DNA from: CADEGL01 sp050180485
GTDB lineage: Bacteria > Pseudomonadota > Alphaproteobacteria > CADEGL01
Reading direction: 5' to 3'
NCBI GenBank assembly: GCA_050180485.1
Contig: JBFXED010000006.1
Coordinates: 1-64,000, forward strand
Length of the DNA stretch: 64,000 bases
Shown here: positions 50,359-61,283 of the stretch, piece after piece
Layout of the letters: each line of letters starts with the position of its first letter
Numbering within the stretch: position 1 is the stretch's first letter
Translations under genes and position numbers: made by a program
The notes under the pieces: model-generated
What the model was told of the DNA's origin: nothing
What the model saw: only the letters and a program-made list of their open reading frames with translations
Database searches by the model: none

Positions 50359-50691
50359 TCAACCCAACAGCGCGTTGCGCGTGTTCTTGGGCAAGGCGAC
50401 GGTCAAACCGTCGAGTTCTTCCGTCATGACGATCTGACAGCCGAGGCGCGAGCGGTCGGTGACGCCGAACGCCAGGTCGAGCATATCGGACTCGTCCTCG
50501 CCCATCTTTGGCAACTTGCCCGCCCACTCCGGTTCGACATAGACGTGGCAGGTGGAGCACGCCATGGCGCCGTCGCAAGCGCCTTCGATGTCGAGCCCCG
50601 CGTCGCGGCCGATTTGCATCAGTGACTTGCCCACGGGCGCATCCAGTTCGCGCCGGGTTCCATCGGGTTGGATGACGATGATCTTGGGCAT
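50359..50691 (-). CDS. 2Fe-2S adrenodoxin-type ferredoxin
   Basis: A 110-residue ferredoxin with the cluster cysteines in CDGAMACSTCHVYV (C-x5-C-x2-C, residues ~39-48) and a distal one in SRLGCQI (~85). It is of the FdxB/IscFdx class, which passes electrons for Fe-S assembly. It is the last gene of the suf cluster, 50 bp after sufA. Confidence 0.92.
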   Translation of the reverse strand: MPKIIVIQPDGTRRELDAPVGKSLMQIGRDAGLDIEGACDGAMACSTCHVYVEPEWAGKLPKMGEDESDMLDLAFGVTDRSRLGCQIVMTEELDGLTVALPKNTRNALLG

Positions 50692-50741
50692 GGGCTACAC
50701 CGGGCGCGCGGCGCGCCCTTCGGGATCAAACGCGGGCGGCA

Positions 50742-51083
50742 TCAAACGTGGAACGACTCGCCGCAGCCGCAACGACCCTTTTCCATCGGGTTCTTGAACA
50801 CGAAGCCGGAGTGGAACTTGTCCTCGGCGTAGTCCATCTCGGTGCCGAGCACGAACAGGATCGCCTTGGGGTCGATGAAGATGGTGACGCCCTTGTCCTC
50901 GACGGTCTCGTCGTGGGGCGCCTTCTGGTCGACGTATTCCAGCTTGTAGGAGAGGCCCGAGCAGCCCTTGCTCTCGACCGACAGACGCAGGCCCGACGCA
51001 GGCTGGCTGCGCTGCGCCATCAGAAAGCGCACGCGTTCCGCCGCCGCATCCGTCAAAGAGATTGCCTTGGGTCGTTCGGCCAA
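50742..51083 (-). CDS. sufA: A-type iron-sulfur carrier (SufA/HesB family)
   Basis: A 113-residue HesB/IscA-family protein. The three ligand cysteines are in ESKGCSGLSYKL and at the C-terminus in GRCGCGESF. It accepts clusters from SufBCD and hands them to apo-proteins. SufA and ErpA are hard to tell apart by sequence; position in the suf operon favours SufA. Confidence 0.88.
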   Translation of the reverse strand: MAERPKAISLTDAAAERVRFLMAQRSQPASGLRLSVESKGCSGLSYKLEYVDQKAPHDETVEDKGVTIFIDPKAILFVLGTEMDYAEDKFHSGFVFKNPMEKGRCGCGESFHV

Positions 51084-51123
51084 TGGAGGGCTCCTTCGGT
51101 CTTCAATATAAGCGTTTGGAGTC

Positions 51124-51534
51124 TCAGATCAATCCAAGCTCGAGCTTGGCCGCCTCGCTCATCCGGCTCTGGTCCCAGGGCGGGTCCCAGACCAGGTTGA
51201 CCTTGGCGTCCATCACGCCCGGGGTCATTTTCACCCGGTCTTCCACCTCGCCCGGCAGCGTACCCGCCACAGGGCAGCCCGGCGCGGTCAAAGTCATGTC
51301 GATCCAGACCTTGCCCTTGGCATCCACGCCCACGCTGTAGATCAGCCCCAGATCGTAGATGTTCACCGGGATCTCGGGGTCATAGCAGGTGCGGATGACT
51401 TCCTTGACGCCCTCAGCTAGATGCTCCTGCCCTTCGGCCACGCCCTGGCGCGCCTCGGCCCACTCGGCGTCATCCGCCGCGGCGGGCGCCGTCTCGGGCT
51501 TGGGTGTCTCGGTCGGCTGTTCGTTGGCGTCCAT
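51124..51534 (-). CDS. sufT: SufT-like DUF59/MIP18 family Fe-S assembly protein
   Basis: A 136-residue protein. The low-complexity N-terminus (~1-35, Pro/Ala/Glu) precedes a DUF59 domain starting VKEVIRTCYDPEIPVNIYDLGLIY, with the conserved cysteine in TLTAPGCPVAG. It aids Fe-S maturation under high demand. It lies 6 bp downstream of sufU. Confidence 0.9.
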   Translation of the reverse strand: MDANEQPTETPKPETAPAAADDAEWAEARQGVAEGQEHLAEGVKEVIRTCYDPEIPVNIYDLGLIYSVGVDAKGKVWIDMTLTAPGCPVAGTLPGEVEDRVKMTPGVMDAKVNLVWDPPWDQSRMSEAAKLELGLI

Positions 51535-51540
51535 GGCGTC

Positions 51541-51987
51541 CTATTCGGTCGAGACGGCTTCGGCGCGGGATTCGAGGGCGGCCACCATCGTGTGCCACGG
51601 CAAGGTCGCGCATTTGACCCGCACCGGGTAATCACGCACGCCTTCGAACACGGCCAGCTTGTCCAGCGTGTCGTCGGGGAACTCGTCCTTGCCCGTGACG
51701 AGACGGTGGAAATGCTCGAACAGAGCGCGCGCTTCGGCGACGGTCTTGCCCTTGACCGCTTCGGTCATCAGCGAGGCCGAGGCCATGGAAATCGCGCAGC
51801 CGCGTCCCTCGAAGGAAACATCCTTCACCTTGCCGCCCTCGACGGTCAGGTAAATCGTGACCGTATCGCCGCATAGTGGGTTGTTGCCGTCGGCATGCTG
51901 ATGCACGGGCTCGGGCTTGCCGAAATTGCGCGGCCGCTTGCTGTGGTCGACGATCACTTCCTGGTACAGATCGCGCAGATCAGACAT
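51541..51987 (-). CDS. sufU: SufU-type Fe-S scaffold/sulfur transfer protein
   Basis: A 148-residue NifU-N-family protein. Ligand cysteines occur in NNPLCGDTV, GRGCAIS and VKCATLPW. It begins RDLYQEVIVDHSKRPRNFG. SufU activates SufS by accepting its persulfide. The ATG at 51,987 overlaps the sufS stop, and the long upstream frame is a shadow of sufS. Confidence 0.92.
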   Translation of the reverse strand: MSDLRDLYQEVIVDHSKRPRNFGKPEPVHQHADGNNPLCGDTVTIYLTVEGGKVKDVSFEGRGCAISMASASLMTEAVKGKTVAEARALFEHFHRLVTGKDEFPDDTLDKLAVFEGVRDYPVRVKCATLPWHTMVAALESRAEAVSTE

Positions 51988-53240
51988 CAGCCGAAGAACC
52001 TCTGCACCTTCTGGACCGCGGCGCACAGGGCGTCCACGTCTTCCATCGTGTTGTAGACGCCGAAGGAGGCGCGCACGGTCGCGACCAGGCCCAACTTGTC
52101 CATCAGCGGCTGGGCGCAATGGTGTCCGACGCGCACGGCCACGCCCTCGCGATCGAGGATGGTGCCGACATCGTGCGGATGCACTTCGCCGATGTTGAAG
52201 GACAGGATGCTGGCCTTGTCCTTCGCCGTGCCGACGATTCGCACGCTGTTGATCTCGGATAGGCGCTTGTGCGCGTAGTCCAGGACCTTGGCCTCGTGGC
52301 GCTCGATGGCGTCGAGCCCCAGATCCATGACGTAGTCCATGGCCGCCGCCAGACCGATGGTGCCCGCGATGTTGGGCGTACCAGCCTCGAAACGGTGCGG
52401 CACCTCGGCGTATTCGGTCTTCTCGAACGTCACGCGCCGGATCATGCCGCCGCCGCCCTGGTAAGGCGGCATGGCATCCAGCAGCTCGCCCTTGCCGTAG
52501 AGGAAGCCGGTGCCCGAAGGGCCATAAAGCTTGTGGCCGGTGACGACATAGAAGTCGCAATCCAAATCCTGCACATCCACAGTCAGGCGCGGCGCGGACT
52601 GGCAGCCATCGACCAGCACGAGCGCGCCCTGGGCATGCGCCATGCAGGTGATTTCCTTGATCGGCGGCACCGTGCCCGTGACGTTGGAGCAATGGGTGAC
52701 CGCGACCAGCTTGGTGCGCGGATTCAGAATCTTGGCGTAGGCGTCGATGTCCAGCGCGCCGGTTTCGTCCACGGGAATCGCGCGAATGACGATGCCCGTG
52801 CGGTCGCGCAGCAACTGCCAGGGGATGATGTTGGAGTGATGCTCCAGCTCGGTCAGCACGACCTCGTCGCCGGCCTTGAGATTGGCCGGGCCCCAGCTCT
52901 GCGCCACCAGATTGATGGCCTCGGTGCCGCCGCGCACGAAGACGATTTCCTTCGCTTCGCGGGCGTTCAACAGGCGGCGCGCGGTCTCCCGCGCCGCTTC
53001 GAAGGCATCGGTCGTCTTCTGCGACAGGTAGTACACGCCGCGGTGGATATTGGCGTATTCGTTCTCGTAGGTGCGCGAGAGGGTCTCGATCACCGTGCGC
53101 GGCTTCTGGGCGCTGGCCGCGCTGTCCAGAAAGACCAGCGGCTTGTCATAGATGGTGCGCGACAGGATCGGGAAATCGGCGCGGATGCGCGCGACGTCGA
53201 AGGGACGCTTCGCCTTTGCCGCCGCAACCGCCGCGTTCAT
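51987..53240 (-). CDS. sufS: Cysteine desulfurase SufS
   Basis: About 417 residues of a class V PLP aminotransferase of the SufS group. The PLP lysine is in VVTGHKLYGPSGTGFLYG, with FLDSAASAQKP at the start and catalytic cysteine region VRVGHHCAQP. It releases sulfur from cysteine for SufU/SufBCD. ATG at 53,240 overlaps sufD by 4 bp. Confidence 0.94.
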   Translation of the reverse strand: MNAAVAAAKAKRPFDVARIRADFPILSRTIYDKPLVFLDSAASAQKPRTVIETLSRTYENEYANIHRGVYYLSQKTTDAFEAARETARRLLNAREAKEIVFVRGGTEAINLVAQSWGPANLKAGDEVVLTELEHHSNIIPWQLLRDRTGIVIRAIPVDETGALDIDAYAKILNPRTKLVAVTHCSNVTGTVPPIKEITCMAHAQGALVLVDGCQSAPRLTVDVQDLDCDFYVVTGHKLYGPSGTGFLYGKGELLDAMPPYQGGGGMIRRVTFEKTEYAEVPHRFEAGTPNIAGTIGLAAAMDYVMDLGLDAIERHEAKVLDYAHKRLSEINSVRIVGTAKDKASILSFNIGEVHPHDVGTILDREGVAVRVGHHCAQPLMDKLGLVATVRASFGVYNTMEDVDALCAAVQKVQRFFG

Positions 53241-54523
53241 GCCGCCCTCCGCGCGCCCTGGGCGTCGTAAAGCCAATCGCCGACTGCGGCCGTGAAACGG
53301 TCGCGGATCGCTTCGTCCGCGATGCCGTCGATCATCTCGGACACGAAGGCCTCGATCAGCATGCCGCGCGCCTGTTCCAGGCCGATGCCGCGCGCGCGCA
53401 GGTAGAACAGCGCCTGTTCGTCGATCTCGCCGGCCGTCGCGCCATGACCGCACTTCACGTCGTCGGCGTGGATCTCCAACTCCGGCTTCGAGCCGATTTC
53501 GGCCCGGTCGGAGAGAAGCAGGTTTTCGTTGAGCTGGTGCGCGTTGGTCTTCTGCGCATCGGGACGCACCACGATGCGGCCCTGGAACGCCGCGTAGGCG
53601 TGATCGTCCAGCACGCCGCGATAGCGCTCCTCGCTGTCGCAATGGGCGGCCGCGTGGTCGATGGTCGTGGTGTTGTCGACATGCTGGCGGCCGCGCGCGA
53701 GATAGGCACCCTCCAGCTTTACCTTTCCGCCCTCGCCCTTCAGCACGGCGTCGATCTCGTTGCGGGCCAGCTTGCCGCCAAGCGACAGAACGAAACTGTC
53801 GAAGACGCCCTTGGTCGCGACATGGGCCGCGGTGGCCGCCGTATGGAACGCTTCGCCGCCTTCGGTCTGCAACTTCAGATGCTTGAGCGTCGCTGTGGAA
53901 GCGATTGAAACGTCCGTGACCGCGTTGGTCCAATAGCGGCCCGTCCCGGCATAGGTTTCCAGGACCGTCGCCGAGGCGCCATCGCCCAGCGAAATCCGGT
54001 TGCGCATATGGGCAGCGCCGGACGCGCCGAGGAAGATCAGGTGAACTGGCGCCGCCAGCGCGACACCGCCGGGTATGTCGAGGATCGCGCCATCGGCGGC
54101 ATAGGCGGCGTTCAACGCGCGCATGGCACCGGCGTCCGCGGCCTCCGCCAACAGATCATTCGGCAGCACCTTCGACGCGGACCAGCCCGTCAGGACCACA
54201 CCCTTGGGCAGCGTGCCAATGCGCGAGAGATCGGCGCGGAAGCGCCCGTCGACGAAGACCAGCTGATGATGGGCGTGGCTGGTGGACAGGGCATGGGCGG
54301 TCACGGTTGCGGCCGTGACGGCGATCTTGGCGTCCGACGGCGCAAGCGCGGCGTCGTCCAGCGCCTTCAGGCTGGTGAAATGCCAGGCCTCGAGCTTTGG
54401 CGTCGGCACGCCGAGCTTGGCGTAGCGGGTCAGCGCATCGGCGCGCGCGCGCGCATCGCCCGGCAGGCCGGCCTTGGCGGCCTCGAACCGGTCCAGATGC
54501 AGCGCGTGGGTGGTGGCGCTCAT
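53237..54523 (-). CDS. sufD: SufD, Fe-S assembly scaffold subunit
   Basis: A 428-residue beta-helix protein of the SufB/SufD family. Its conserved core is CGHGATAGEIDEQALFYLRARG with the SufD histidine, and LPNDLLAEA upstream. It forms the SufBC2D complex. It overlaps sufC by 4 bp. Confidence 0.93.
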   Translation of the reverse strand: MSATTHALHLDRFEAAKAGLPGDARARADALTRYAKLGVPTPKLEAWHFTSLKALDDAALAPSDAKIAVTAATVTAHALSTSHAHHQLVFVDGRFRADLSRIGTLPKGVVLTGWSASKVLPNDLLAEAADAGAMRALNAAYAADGAILDIPGGVALAAPVHLIFLGASGAAHMRNRISLGDGASATVLETYAGTGRYWTNAVTDVSIASTATLKHLKLQTEGGEAFHTAATAAHVATKGVFDSFVLSLGGKLARNEIDAVLKGEGGKVKLEGAYLARGRQHVDNTTTIDHAAAHCDSEERYRGVLDDHAYAAFQGRIVVRPDAQKTNAHQLNENLLLSDRAEIGSKPELEIHADDVKCGHGATAGEIDEQALFYLRARGIGLEQARGMLIEAFVSEMIDGIADEAIRDRFTAAVGDWLYDAQGARRAA

Positions 54524-55275
54524 GCCGCGTCGGCCCCCAGCACGGCATAGCCCTTCTCTTCCAGCTCCAGCGCCAGCTCCTTGCCGCCGGAGCGGACGAT
54601 CCGGCCGCCCGAGAGGATATGCACCTTGTCCGGCACGACATAGCCGAGCAGGCGCTGATAGTGGGTGATGACGAGCATCGAGCGGTCGAGCCCGCGCAGG
54701 GCGTTGATGCCGCTGGAGACGATCTTCAACGCGTCGATGTCGAGGCCCGAATCGGTCTCGTCCATGATCGCGAGACGCGGTTCCAGGACCGCCATCTGCA
54801 GAACCTCGACGCGCTTTTTCTCGCCGCCGGAAAAGCCGACATTGATCGGCCGCTTCAACAGATCGTCGCCCATCTCCAGCATCTTCAGTTTGGCGCGGAC
54901 GAATTTCAGGAACTCCATGGCGTCGAGTTCCTTGATGCCGCGGTGCTTGCGCACCTCGTTGACGGCGGCCTTGAGGAAGCTCAAGCCGCTGACGCCGGGA
55001 ATCTCGACCGGATACTGGAAACCCAGGAACACGCCCTCGCGCGCGCGCTCTTCCGGCGACATCGCGGCCAGGTCCTTACCCTGGAACAGGATCTCGCCCT
55101 TGGTCACCTCGTAGCCGTCGCGCCCGGCCAGCACATAGGCGAGCGTCGACTTACCTGAGCCGTTCGGGCCCATCACGGCGTGCACCTCGCCCGCGGCCAG
55201 GGACAGGTCGATCCCGTGGAGGATCTCCTTGCCGTCCACCTCGACATGGAGGTTCTTGATCTCGAGCATGGGCAC
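54520..55275 (-). CDS. sufC: SufC, ATPase of the Fe-S scaffold complex
   Basis: A 251-residue ABC-type ATPase: Walker A GPNGSGKSTLAYVL, signature FSGGEKKRVEVLQ, Walker B LAIMDETDSGLD, as in all SufC proteins. Its ATP cycle reshapes SufB and SufD. Two starts, MPMLE at 55,275 and MLE at 55,269, are possible. Confidence 0.95.
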   Translation of the reverse strand: MPMLEIKNLHVEVDGKEILHGIDLSLAAGEVHAVMGPNGSGKSTLAYVLAGRDGYEVTKGEILFQGKDLAAMSPEERAREGVFLGFQYPVEIPGVSGLSFLKAAVNEVRKHRGIKELDAMEFLKFVRAKLKMLEMGDDLLKRPINVGFSGGEKKRVEVLQMAVLEPRLAIMDETDSGLDIDALKIVSSGINALRGLDRSMLVITHYQRLLGYVVPDKVHILSGGRIVRSGGKELALELEEKGYAVLGADAA

Positions 55276-55301
55276 TTCCTTCTAAATCCGTTCTTGAACC
55301 G

Positions 55302-56759
<1,458 letters not shown>

Positions 56760-56780
56760 GTTTCCGAGTCCTCGTTGACC

Positions 56781-57896
56781 TTAAGCCGCGGCAGCGGACG
56801 CGTTCGCGCCCAGCCTGCGGCGGAGCGCGATCCACGCTCCGATGAATGCTTCGACCTCGGCGTCCGTCGTCGACCAGCCCAGGCTGACGCGGATCGCTCC
56901 GCGCGCATCAGCCTGCGGCACGCCCATCGCTGCCAGCACGTGCGAAGGCTCGACCTTGCCCGACGAGCACGCGGATCCGGCCGACACCGCGAAGCCCGCC
57001 AGATCGAAACCCATCACCTGCGTGTCGCTGGCGACATCTGGCATGGCGATGCAACTCGTGTTCGGCAGACGCTGGACCGAGGCACCGATCACAACCGCGC
57101 CCTCGGCGCCGAGGCGCGTTTCCAGAAGGTCACGAAGGTGCGCCAGGCGCAGCGCATCGTTCAAATCGTCTTTCGCCAGCGCGGCGGCCGCGCCGAAACC
57201 GGCGATCGCCGGCACATTCTCGGTTCCCGCGCGACGGCGGCGCTCTTGGCCACCACCCCGCGAGAGCGATTCGATCTCGATGCCAGGACCGAGCACCAAG
57301 GCGCCCGCCCCCATGGGCCCGCCGATCTTGTGCGCCGACAACGTCAGCAGATCGGCGCCGAGCGATGCCATGTCGAAAGCGATCCGACCCGGCGCCTGCG
57401 ACGCATCGCAATGAAGCAGCGCGCCATGGCGCTTCGCGATCGCGGCGGCATCCGCCACAGGATGGATCACGCCCGTCTCGTTATTGGCCAGCATGACGGA
57501 GACGAGCGCCGGTGCGCCCTTCCCCTTCAATAGGGTATCGAGCGCGTCGAGATCGAGACGTCCGTCGCGATGCACCGGAATCGTTTCGATGCCGTCCGCG
57601 GCCTTCAACACCGACGGATGTTCGGTCGCACCGGCAAAGATTCGCGCCCGGCCGCTGCCGCGCAGCGCCAGGTTATTGGCTTCCGTGCCGCCGGCCGTGA
57701 AGACCACCCGTTCGGATTTCGCACCCACGAGCGCGGCAACGGCCTCGCGCCCATCCTCGACCACGCGGCGCGCGGCGCGGCCGGCGCCGTGGACCGACGA
57801 CGGATTGCCGCAAACCCCGAGGGCCGCGGAAACCGCCTCGGCGACGGCCGGCTTCACCGGCGCGGTCGCGTTATGGTCGAGATAGATCATTTTCAT
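56781..57896 (-). CDS. Cysteine desulfurase, IscS/NifS type
   Basis: A 371-residue class V aminotransferase of the NifS/IscS group, distinct from SufS. The PLP lysine is in LLTLSAHKIGGPMGAGALV, the catalytic-loop cysteine in SAGSACSSGKVEPSHVL. Alphaproteobacterial suf operons often start with such a second desulfurase, which may also feed MnmA for tRNA thiolation. It overlaps the Rrf2 stop by 4 bp. Confidence 0.92.
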   Translation of the reverse strand: MKMIYLDHNATAPVKPAVAEAVSAALGVCGNPSSVHGAGRAARRVVEDGREAVAALVGAKSERVVFTAGGTEANNLALRGSGRARIFAGATEHPSVLKAADGIETIPVHRDGRLDLDALDTLLKGKGAPALVSVMLANNETGVIHPVADAAAIAKRHGALLHCDASQAPGRIAFDMASLGADLLTLSAHKIGGPMGAGALVLGPGIEIESLSRGGGQERRRRAGTENVPAIAGFGAAAALAKDDLNDALRLAHLRDLLETRLGAEGAVVIGASVQRLPNTSCIAMPDVASDTQVMGFDLAGFAVSAGSACSSGKVEPSHVLAAMGVPQADARGAIRVSLGWSTTDAEVEAFIGAWIALRRRLGANASAAAA

Positions 57897-58384
57897 TCAG
57901 CCGCATTCGCCGCCGCGGCACCGTTGTTGTTGGCCACGAGCGCGTCGCGATGGAGCTGGCCGCTGCGCCCCAGCACACGGCGCTGGCAAACGTCCTCCAG
58001 CGAGACCGAGGCCAGGAACAAACGGATCTGCTGGCCCAGCTCTTCCCACAAATCATGCGTGAGGCAGCGGCTGCCGTCGGTCGTGCAACCCTTGGGCGAG
58101 CCCGGCTTGCAGCGCGTGACCTGCACCGGCTCGTCGACCGCGATGATGATGTCGGAAATGCGCGTGTCGCGCGGCGGGAAGGCCAGCACATAGCCGCCAC
58201 CCGGACCGCGCACGCTGCGCACGATGCCTGCCCGGCGCAGCTTGGCGAAAAGCTGCTCCAGATAGGACAGCGAGATGTCCTGACGCTCGGCGATTTCGGC
58301 CAGCGTGGTCGGCTTGGCGTCGTCGCGGCTGGCCAATTCCACCATGGCCATCACGGCATAGCGTCCTTTGGTGCTGAGTTTCAT
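57893..58384 (-). CDS. Rrf2/IscR-family regulator of the suf operon
   Basis: A 163-residue winged-HTH regulator (MKLSTKGRYAVMAMVELA at the start; SYLEQLFAKLRRAGIVRSVRG as the recognition part). Three cysteines in CKPGSPKGCTTDGSRC are the Fe-S ligands of the IscR class. It is the first gene of the cluster that runs through to sufA, so it most likely autoregulates the operon according to Fe-S status. Confidence 0.92.
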   Translation of the reverse strand: MKLSTKGRYAVMAMVELASRDDAKPTTLAEIAERQDISLSYLEQLFAKLRRAGIVRSVRGPGGGYVLAFPPRDTRISDIIIAVDEPVQVTRCKPGSPKGCTTDGSRCLTHDLWEELGQQIRLFLASVSLEDVCQRRVLGRSGQLHRDALVANNNGAAAANAAE

Positions 58385-58469
58385 CGGCCTGTCTCCGTCT
58401 TTCTGCGTTCGGCCGTCCCGCCGTCCTGTTGGTGGCCACGGCCTCGTCCGAAGGCCGCCGTCTTGGGTT

Positions 58470-59222
58470 TCATGCTTGCCGTCCGGTACGCTCGCCCATC
58501 GCGAGAGGGCGCACCACCGCGGAGCCGCTCTCGTCGCTCCGCCCGTCACCGTTTTCGACTTGCGCCAGCCGGCCTTTCAGCGCGTCCACTTCGGCGCGCA
58601 ACGCCTCGATGGCGGCGACCAGGGGATCGGGCACGTCCGCGCCCGGTGTGCCATAGGCCACGAAATCCGTCTCGGCGCGCCGGTGGTGCGATTCCAGGAT
58701 GCGGGCCGGAATGCCGGTAACCGTCACGTTCGGCGGCACATCCTTGACCACCACGGCGTTGGCGCCAACGCGCGCGCAGCGCCCGACCGTAATGGGCCCC
58801 AGAATTTGGGCACCCGAACCGACAATCACGTTGTCGGCCAGGGTCGGGTGGCGCTTGTGGTCGACCTGCGCGCCGGAATTGATCGAGGGCGCCGTGCCGC
58901 CCAGGGTCACGTCGTGATAGAGGGTGACATCGTCGCCGATCTCGGCGGTTTCACCGATCACCGTTCCCATGCCGTGGTCGATGAAGAGGCGCTGGCCGAC
59001 CTTGGCGCCCGGGTGAATTTCGATGCCGGTCAACCAACGGCCCAGGTGGGATATAAAACGGCCGCCCAAGCGCCAGTGGCGCACCCACAAGGCATGGGCC
59101 AGCCGGTGAATCAGCACGGCGTGATAGCCGGGATAGCAAAGCAAGACCTCGAGGCGCGAGCGGACCGCGGGGTCGCGCGCCTTGATCGAGTCGATATCCG
59201 CCAAAATCCCCTTGAACATCAT
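58470..59222 (-). CDS. cysE: Serine O-acetyltransferase CysE
   Basis: About 250 residues, from ATG at 59,222. The helical N-terminus (DPAVRSRLEVLLCYPGYHAVLIHRLAH) is followed by a left-handed beta-helix of hexapeptide repeats (~65-170: IHPGAKVGQRLFIDHGMGTVIGE, ILGPITVGRCARVGANAVVV). A coiled-coil-like tail (AAIEALRAEVDALKGRLAQ) follows. It makes O-acetylserine for cysteine synthesis, supplying the desulfurases just downstream. Confidence 0.93.
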   Translation of the reverse strand: MMFKGILADIDSIKARDPAVRSRLEVLLCYPGYHAVLIHRLAHALWVRHWRLGGRFISHLGRWLTGIEIHPGAKVGQRLFIDHGMGTVIGETAEIGDDVTLYHDVTLGGTAPSINSGAQVDHKRHPTLADNVIVGSGAQILGPITVGRCARVGANAVVVKDVPPNVTVTGIPARILESHHRRAETDFVAYGTPGADVPDPLVAAIEALRAEVDALKGRLAQVENGDGRSDESGSAVVRPLAMGERTGRQA

Positions 59223-59446
59223 GACCTTGCGAATGATATTAGCGCCGCGCCCTGGACCCCCGGCCCAAGCGTGCCCGACTGGCGCCCGGGATATAATTTT
59301 CCCGACTAGCCCGGTCAAGTAATTCGCCGCCGATTTTTCGCAGAAATCCCTAGTTTTCGAAGGGATTGTCTCAGCGGCCAGGTCGGATATCGGACGGGCG
59401 CCCTCCCGGCGGCGACCGCCCATCAATTGAAAGGCTCGCGACGGAA

Positions 59447-60109
59447 ATGCCCGAAGTGATCATCCCCGGCCCCGAAGGACGCATCGAAGGCCGCTACCAC
59501 ATCGGAAAGAGCGCCACCGCCCCCATCGCCCTTCTGCTCCATCCTCATCCGGAGCATGGCGGCACCATGAACAATAAGGTGGTCTACGCCCTCTACCAGG
59601 CCTTCGCGCGGCGCGGCTTCGCCGTCCTGCGCTTTAACTTCCGCGGCGTTGGCCGGTCACAAGGCAGCTTCGCCCGCGGCGAGGGCGAGCTGTCGGACGC
59701 GGCGTCCGCGCTGGATTGGCTCCAGACCTATAACCCCAACGCGTCGGCTTGCTGGATCGCGGGCTTTTCCTTCGGCGCCTGGATCGGCATGCAGCTTCTG
59801 ATGCGGCGGCCGGAGATCAACGGCTTCATCTCGGTCGCGCCGCCCGCGAACCTATACGATTTCGGGTTCCTGGCGCCGTGCCCCACCTCGGGCCTGATCG
59901 TTAACGGCGACCAGGACCAGGTCGTGCCTCCGGAATCGATCAAGAAGCTGGTGGACCGCCTGTCCAACCAGCGCGGCATCACCATCGACCACCGCCTGCT
60001 GAAAAAGGCCGATCATTTCTTCACCGGGCGGATCGACGACTTGGTCGAGCAGGTGGACAACTACCTCGACAAGGCCATCGGTAAGCCGCTGGCCATCGCG
60101 TCTTCGTAA
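59447..60109 (+). CDS. Alpha/beta hydrolase of the YfbB/CocE-like short class
   Basis: A 220-residue hydrolase: HPHPEHGGTMNNKVVYAL near the N-terminus, LRFNFRGVGRSQGSF, the nucleophile elbow IAGFSFGAWIG, and an acid in NGDQDQVVPPE followed by KKADHFF with the catalytic histidine. It is a widespread alphaproteobacterial gene beside the suf cluster, with unknown substrate. Divergent from cysE. Confidence 0.82.
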   Translation: MPEVIIPGPEGRIEGRYHIGKSATAPIALLLHPHPEHGGTMNNKVVYALYQAFARRGFAVLRFNFRGVGRSQGSFARGEGELSDAASALDWLQTYNPNASACWIAGFSFGAWIGMQLLMRRPEINGFISVAPPANLYDFGFLAPCPTSGLIVNGDQDQVVPPESIKKLVDRLSNQRGITIDHRLLKKADHFFTGRIDDLVEQVDNYLDKAIGKPLAIASS

Positions 60110-60113
60110 CGCT

Positions 60114-61187
60114 TCACGCGCGGCGCAACACCCCACCCGTTGTCGGCCGGCCGACCCCGGTCGTTCCCGGAAAGCTGAGCGGCAGGCCGCGCAAGCTGCG
60201 CACGGCCAGGTAGGCGAAGGCCTGCGCCTCCAGCCCATCGCCGTTCCAGCGCGCGGCTTCCACCGGCTCGACCGTGCCCGGCAGGACGCGCGCCAGCGCC
60301 TCCATCAGGGTCTTGTTATGCCGCCCGCCGCCCGTGACCAGCCAGCGTCGCGGCGGCGCGGGGAAATGCGCGACGGCGCGCGCGATGGCGTGCGCTGTGA
60401 ATGCCGTCAGCGTGGCTGCTCCGTCGGGGGCGGACAACTTCGCCACCGGAGCCGTGGAGAAGGCGTCGCGATCGAGCGACTTGGGCGGGCGCCGGACGAA
60501 ATAGTCATGGTCGAGCAGCCGCGCCAGTACGTCCGCATCGATCCGTCCCGTCGCGGCCATGGCACCGTCCGCATCGTAAAGACGGCCGTCGTGACGATGG
60601 ACCCAATCGTCGATCAGCGCGTTGCCAGGCCCGGTGTCGAAGGCGATCAAGCTGGGCTCGGAGGGTGAACCGTCGATCCAGGTCACGTTGGCGACGCCGC
60701 CGATATTCAGCACGGCCAGCGGGCGCTCCAGTTCGCCGGCCAGCGCGGCGTGATAGACCGGCGCCAAGGGTGCGCCCTCGCCGCCCGCCGCCACGTCGGC
60801 CGAACGGAAATCGTGGACCACGTCGATTCCCGTTTGGCGCGCCAACAGCGCGCCGTCGCCGATCTGCCAGGTGCGCCGCGCCTCGGGCGCGTGAAGGATG
60901 GTATGGCCGTGAAAGCCGATCAGGTCGGCGTTGTCCCGGCCCGCTTCGCGCAGAAGCGCTTTGACCGCCGCCACGTGAATTCCGGTCAAATCGCGCTCGA
61001 CGCCGGCGACATCGCCCTTGCCGCCCAGGACGCCGCGCAACCGCGCGCGAAAGGCGGGCTCGTAGGGCTCGGTGCGAAAGGGACCAAATTCCAGCACGCG
61101 GATACCATCCGTTCGGACCAGGGCGGCGTCGACACCGTCGAGCGAGGTGCCGCTCATCAAGCCCAGAGCCCATAACCCGTCCGCCAT
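60114..61187 (-). CDS. anmK: Anhydro-N-acetylmuramic acid kinase AnmK
   Basis: A 357-residue sugar kinase of the ASKHA fold. Signatures: GLMSGTSLDGVDAALV at the start, IGFHGHTILHAPEARRTWQIGDG, AVLNIGGVANVTWI, DTGPGNALID and VTGGGRHNKTLM. It phosphorylates and opens 1,6-anhydroMurNAc during peptidoglycan recycling. It is divergent from tyrS, the common alphaproteobacterial arrangement. Confidence 0.95.
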   Translation of the reverse strand: MADGLWALGLMSGTSLDGVDAALVRTDGIRVLEFGPFRTEPYEPAFRARLRGVLGGKGDVAGVERDLTGIHVAAVKALLREAGRDNADLIGFHGHTILHAPEARRTWQIGDGALLARQTGIDVVHDFRSADVAAGGEGAPLAPVYHAALAGELERPLAVLNIGGVANVTWIDGSPSEPSLIAFDTGPGNALIDDWVHRHDGRLYDADGAMAATGRIDADVLARLLDHDYFVRRPPKSLDRDAFSTAPVAKLSAPDGAATLTAFTAHAIARAVAHFPAPPRRWLVTGGGRHNKTLMEALARVLPGTVEPVEAARWNGDGLEAQAFAYLAVRSLRGLPLSFPGTTGVGRPTTGGVLRRA

Positions 61188-61283
61188 GCCGTCTTCCTCC
61201 GCCGGTGCGTGACCGCGCCCGACGCCTATGTTAAGTCAGGCCAGCGCGCACGAAATCCGCGCCGCCTCTTCAGCCACCCTAGC

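Noticed and set aside
51988..53933. Very long frames extending upstream of sufU and sufS
   Set aside because: The N-terminal extensions are shadows of the upstream gene. The ATGA overlaps give the natural starts.
56781..57896. Second cysteine desulfurase as an anomaly
   Set aside because: An IscS-like desulfurase at the head of the suf operon is common in alphaproteobacteria.
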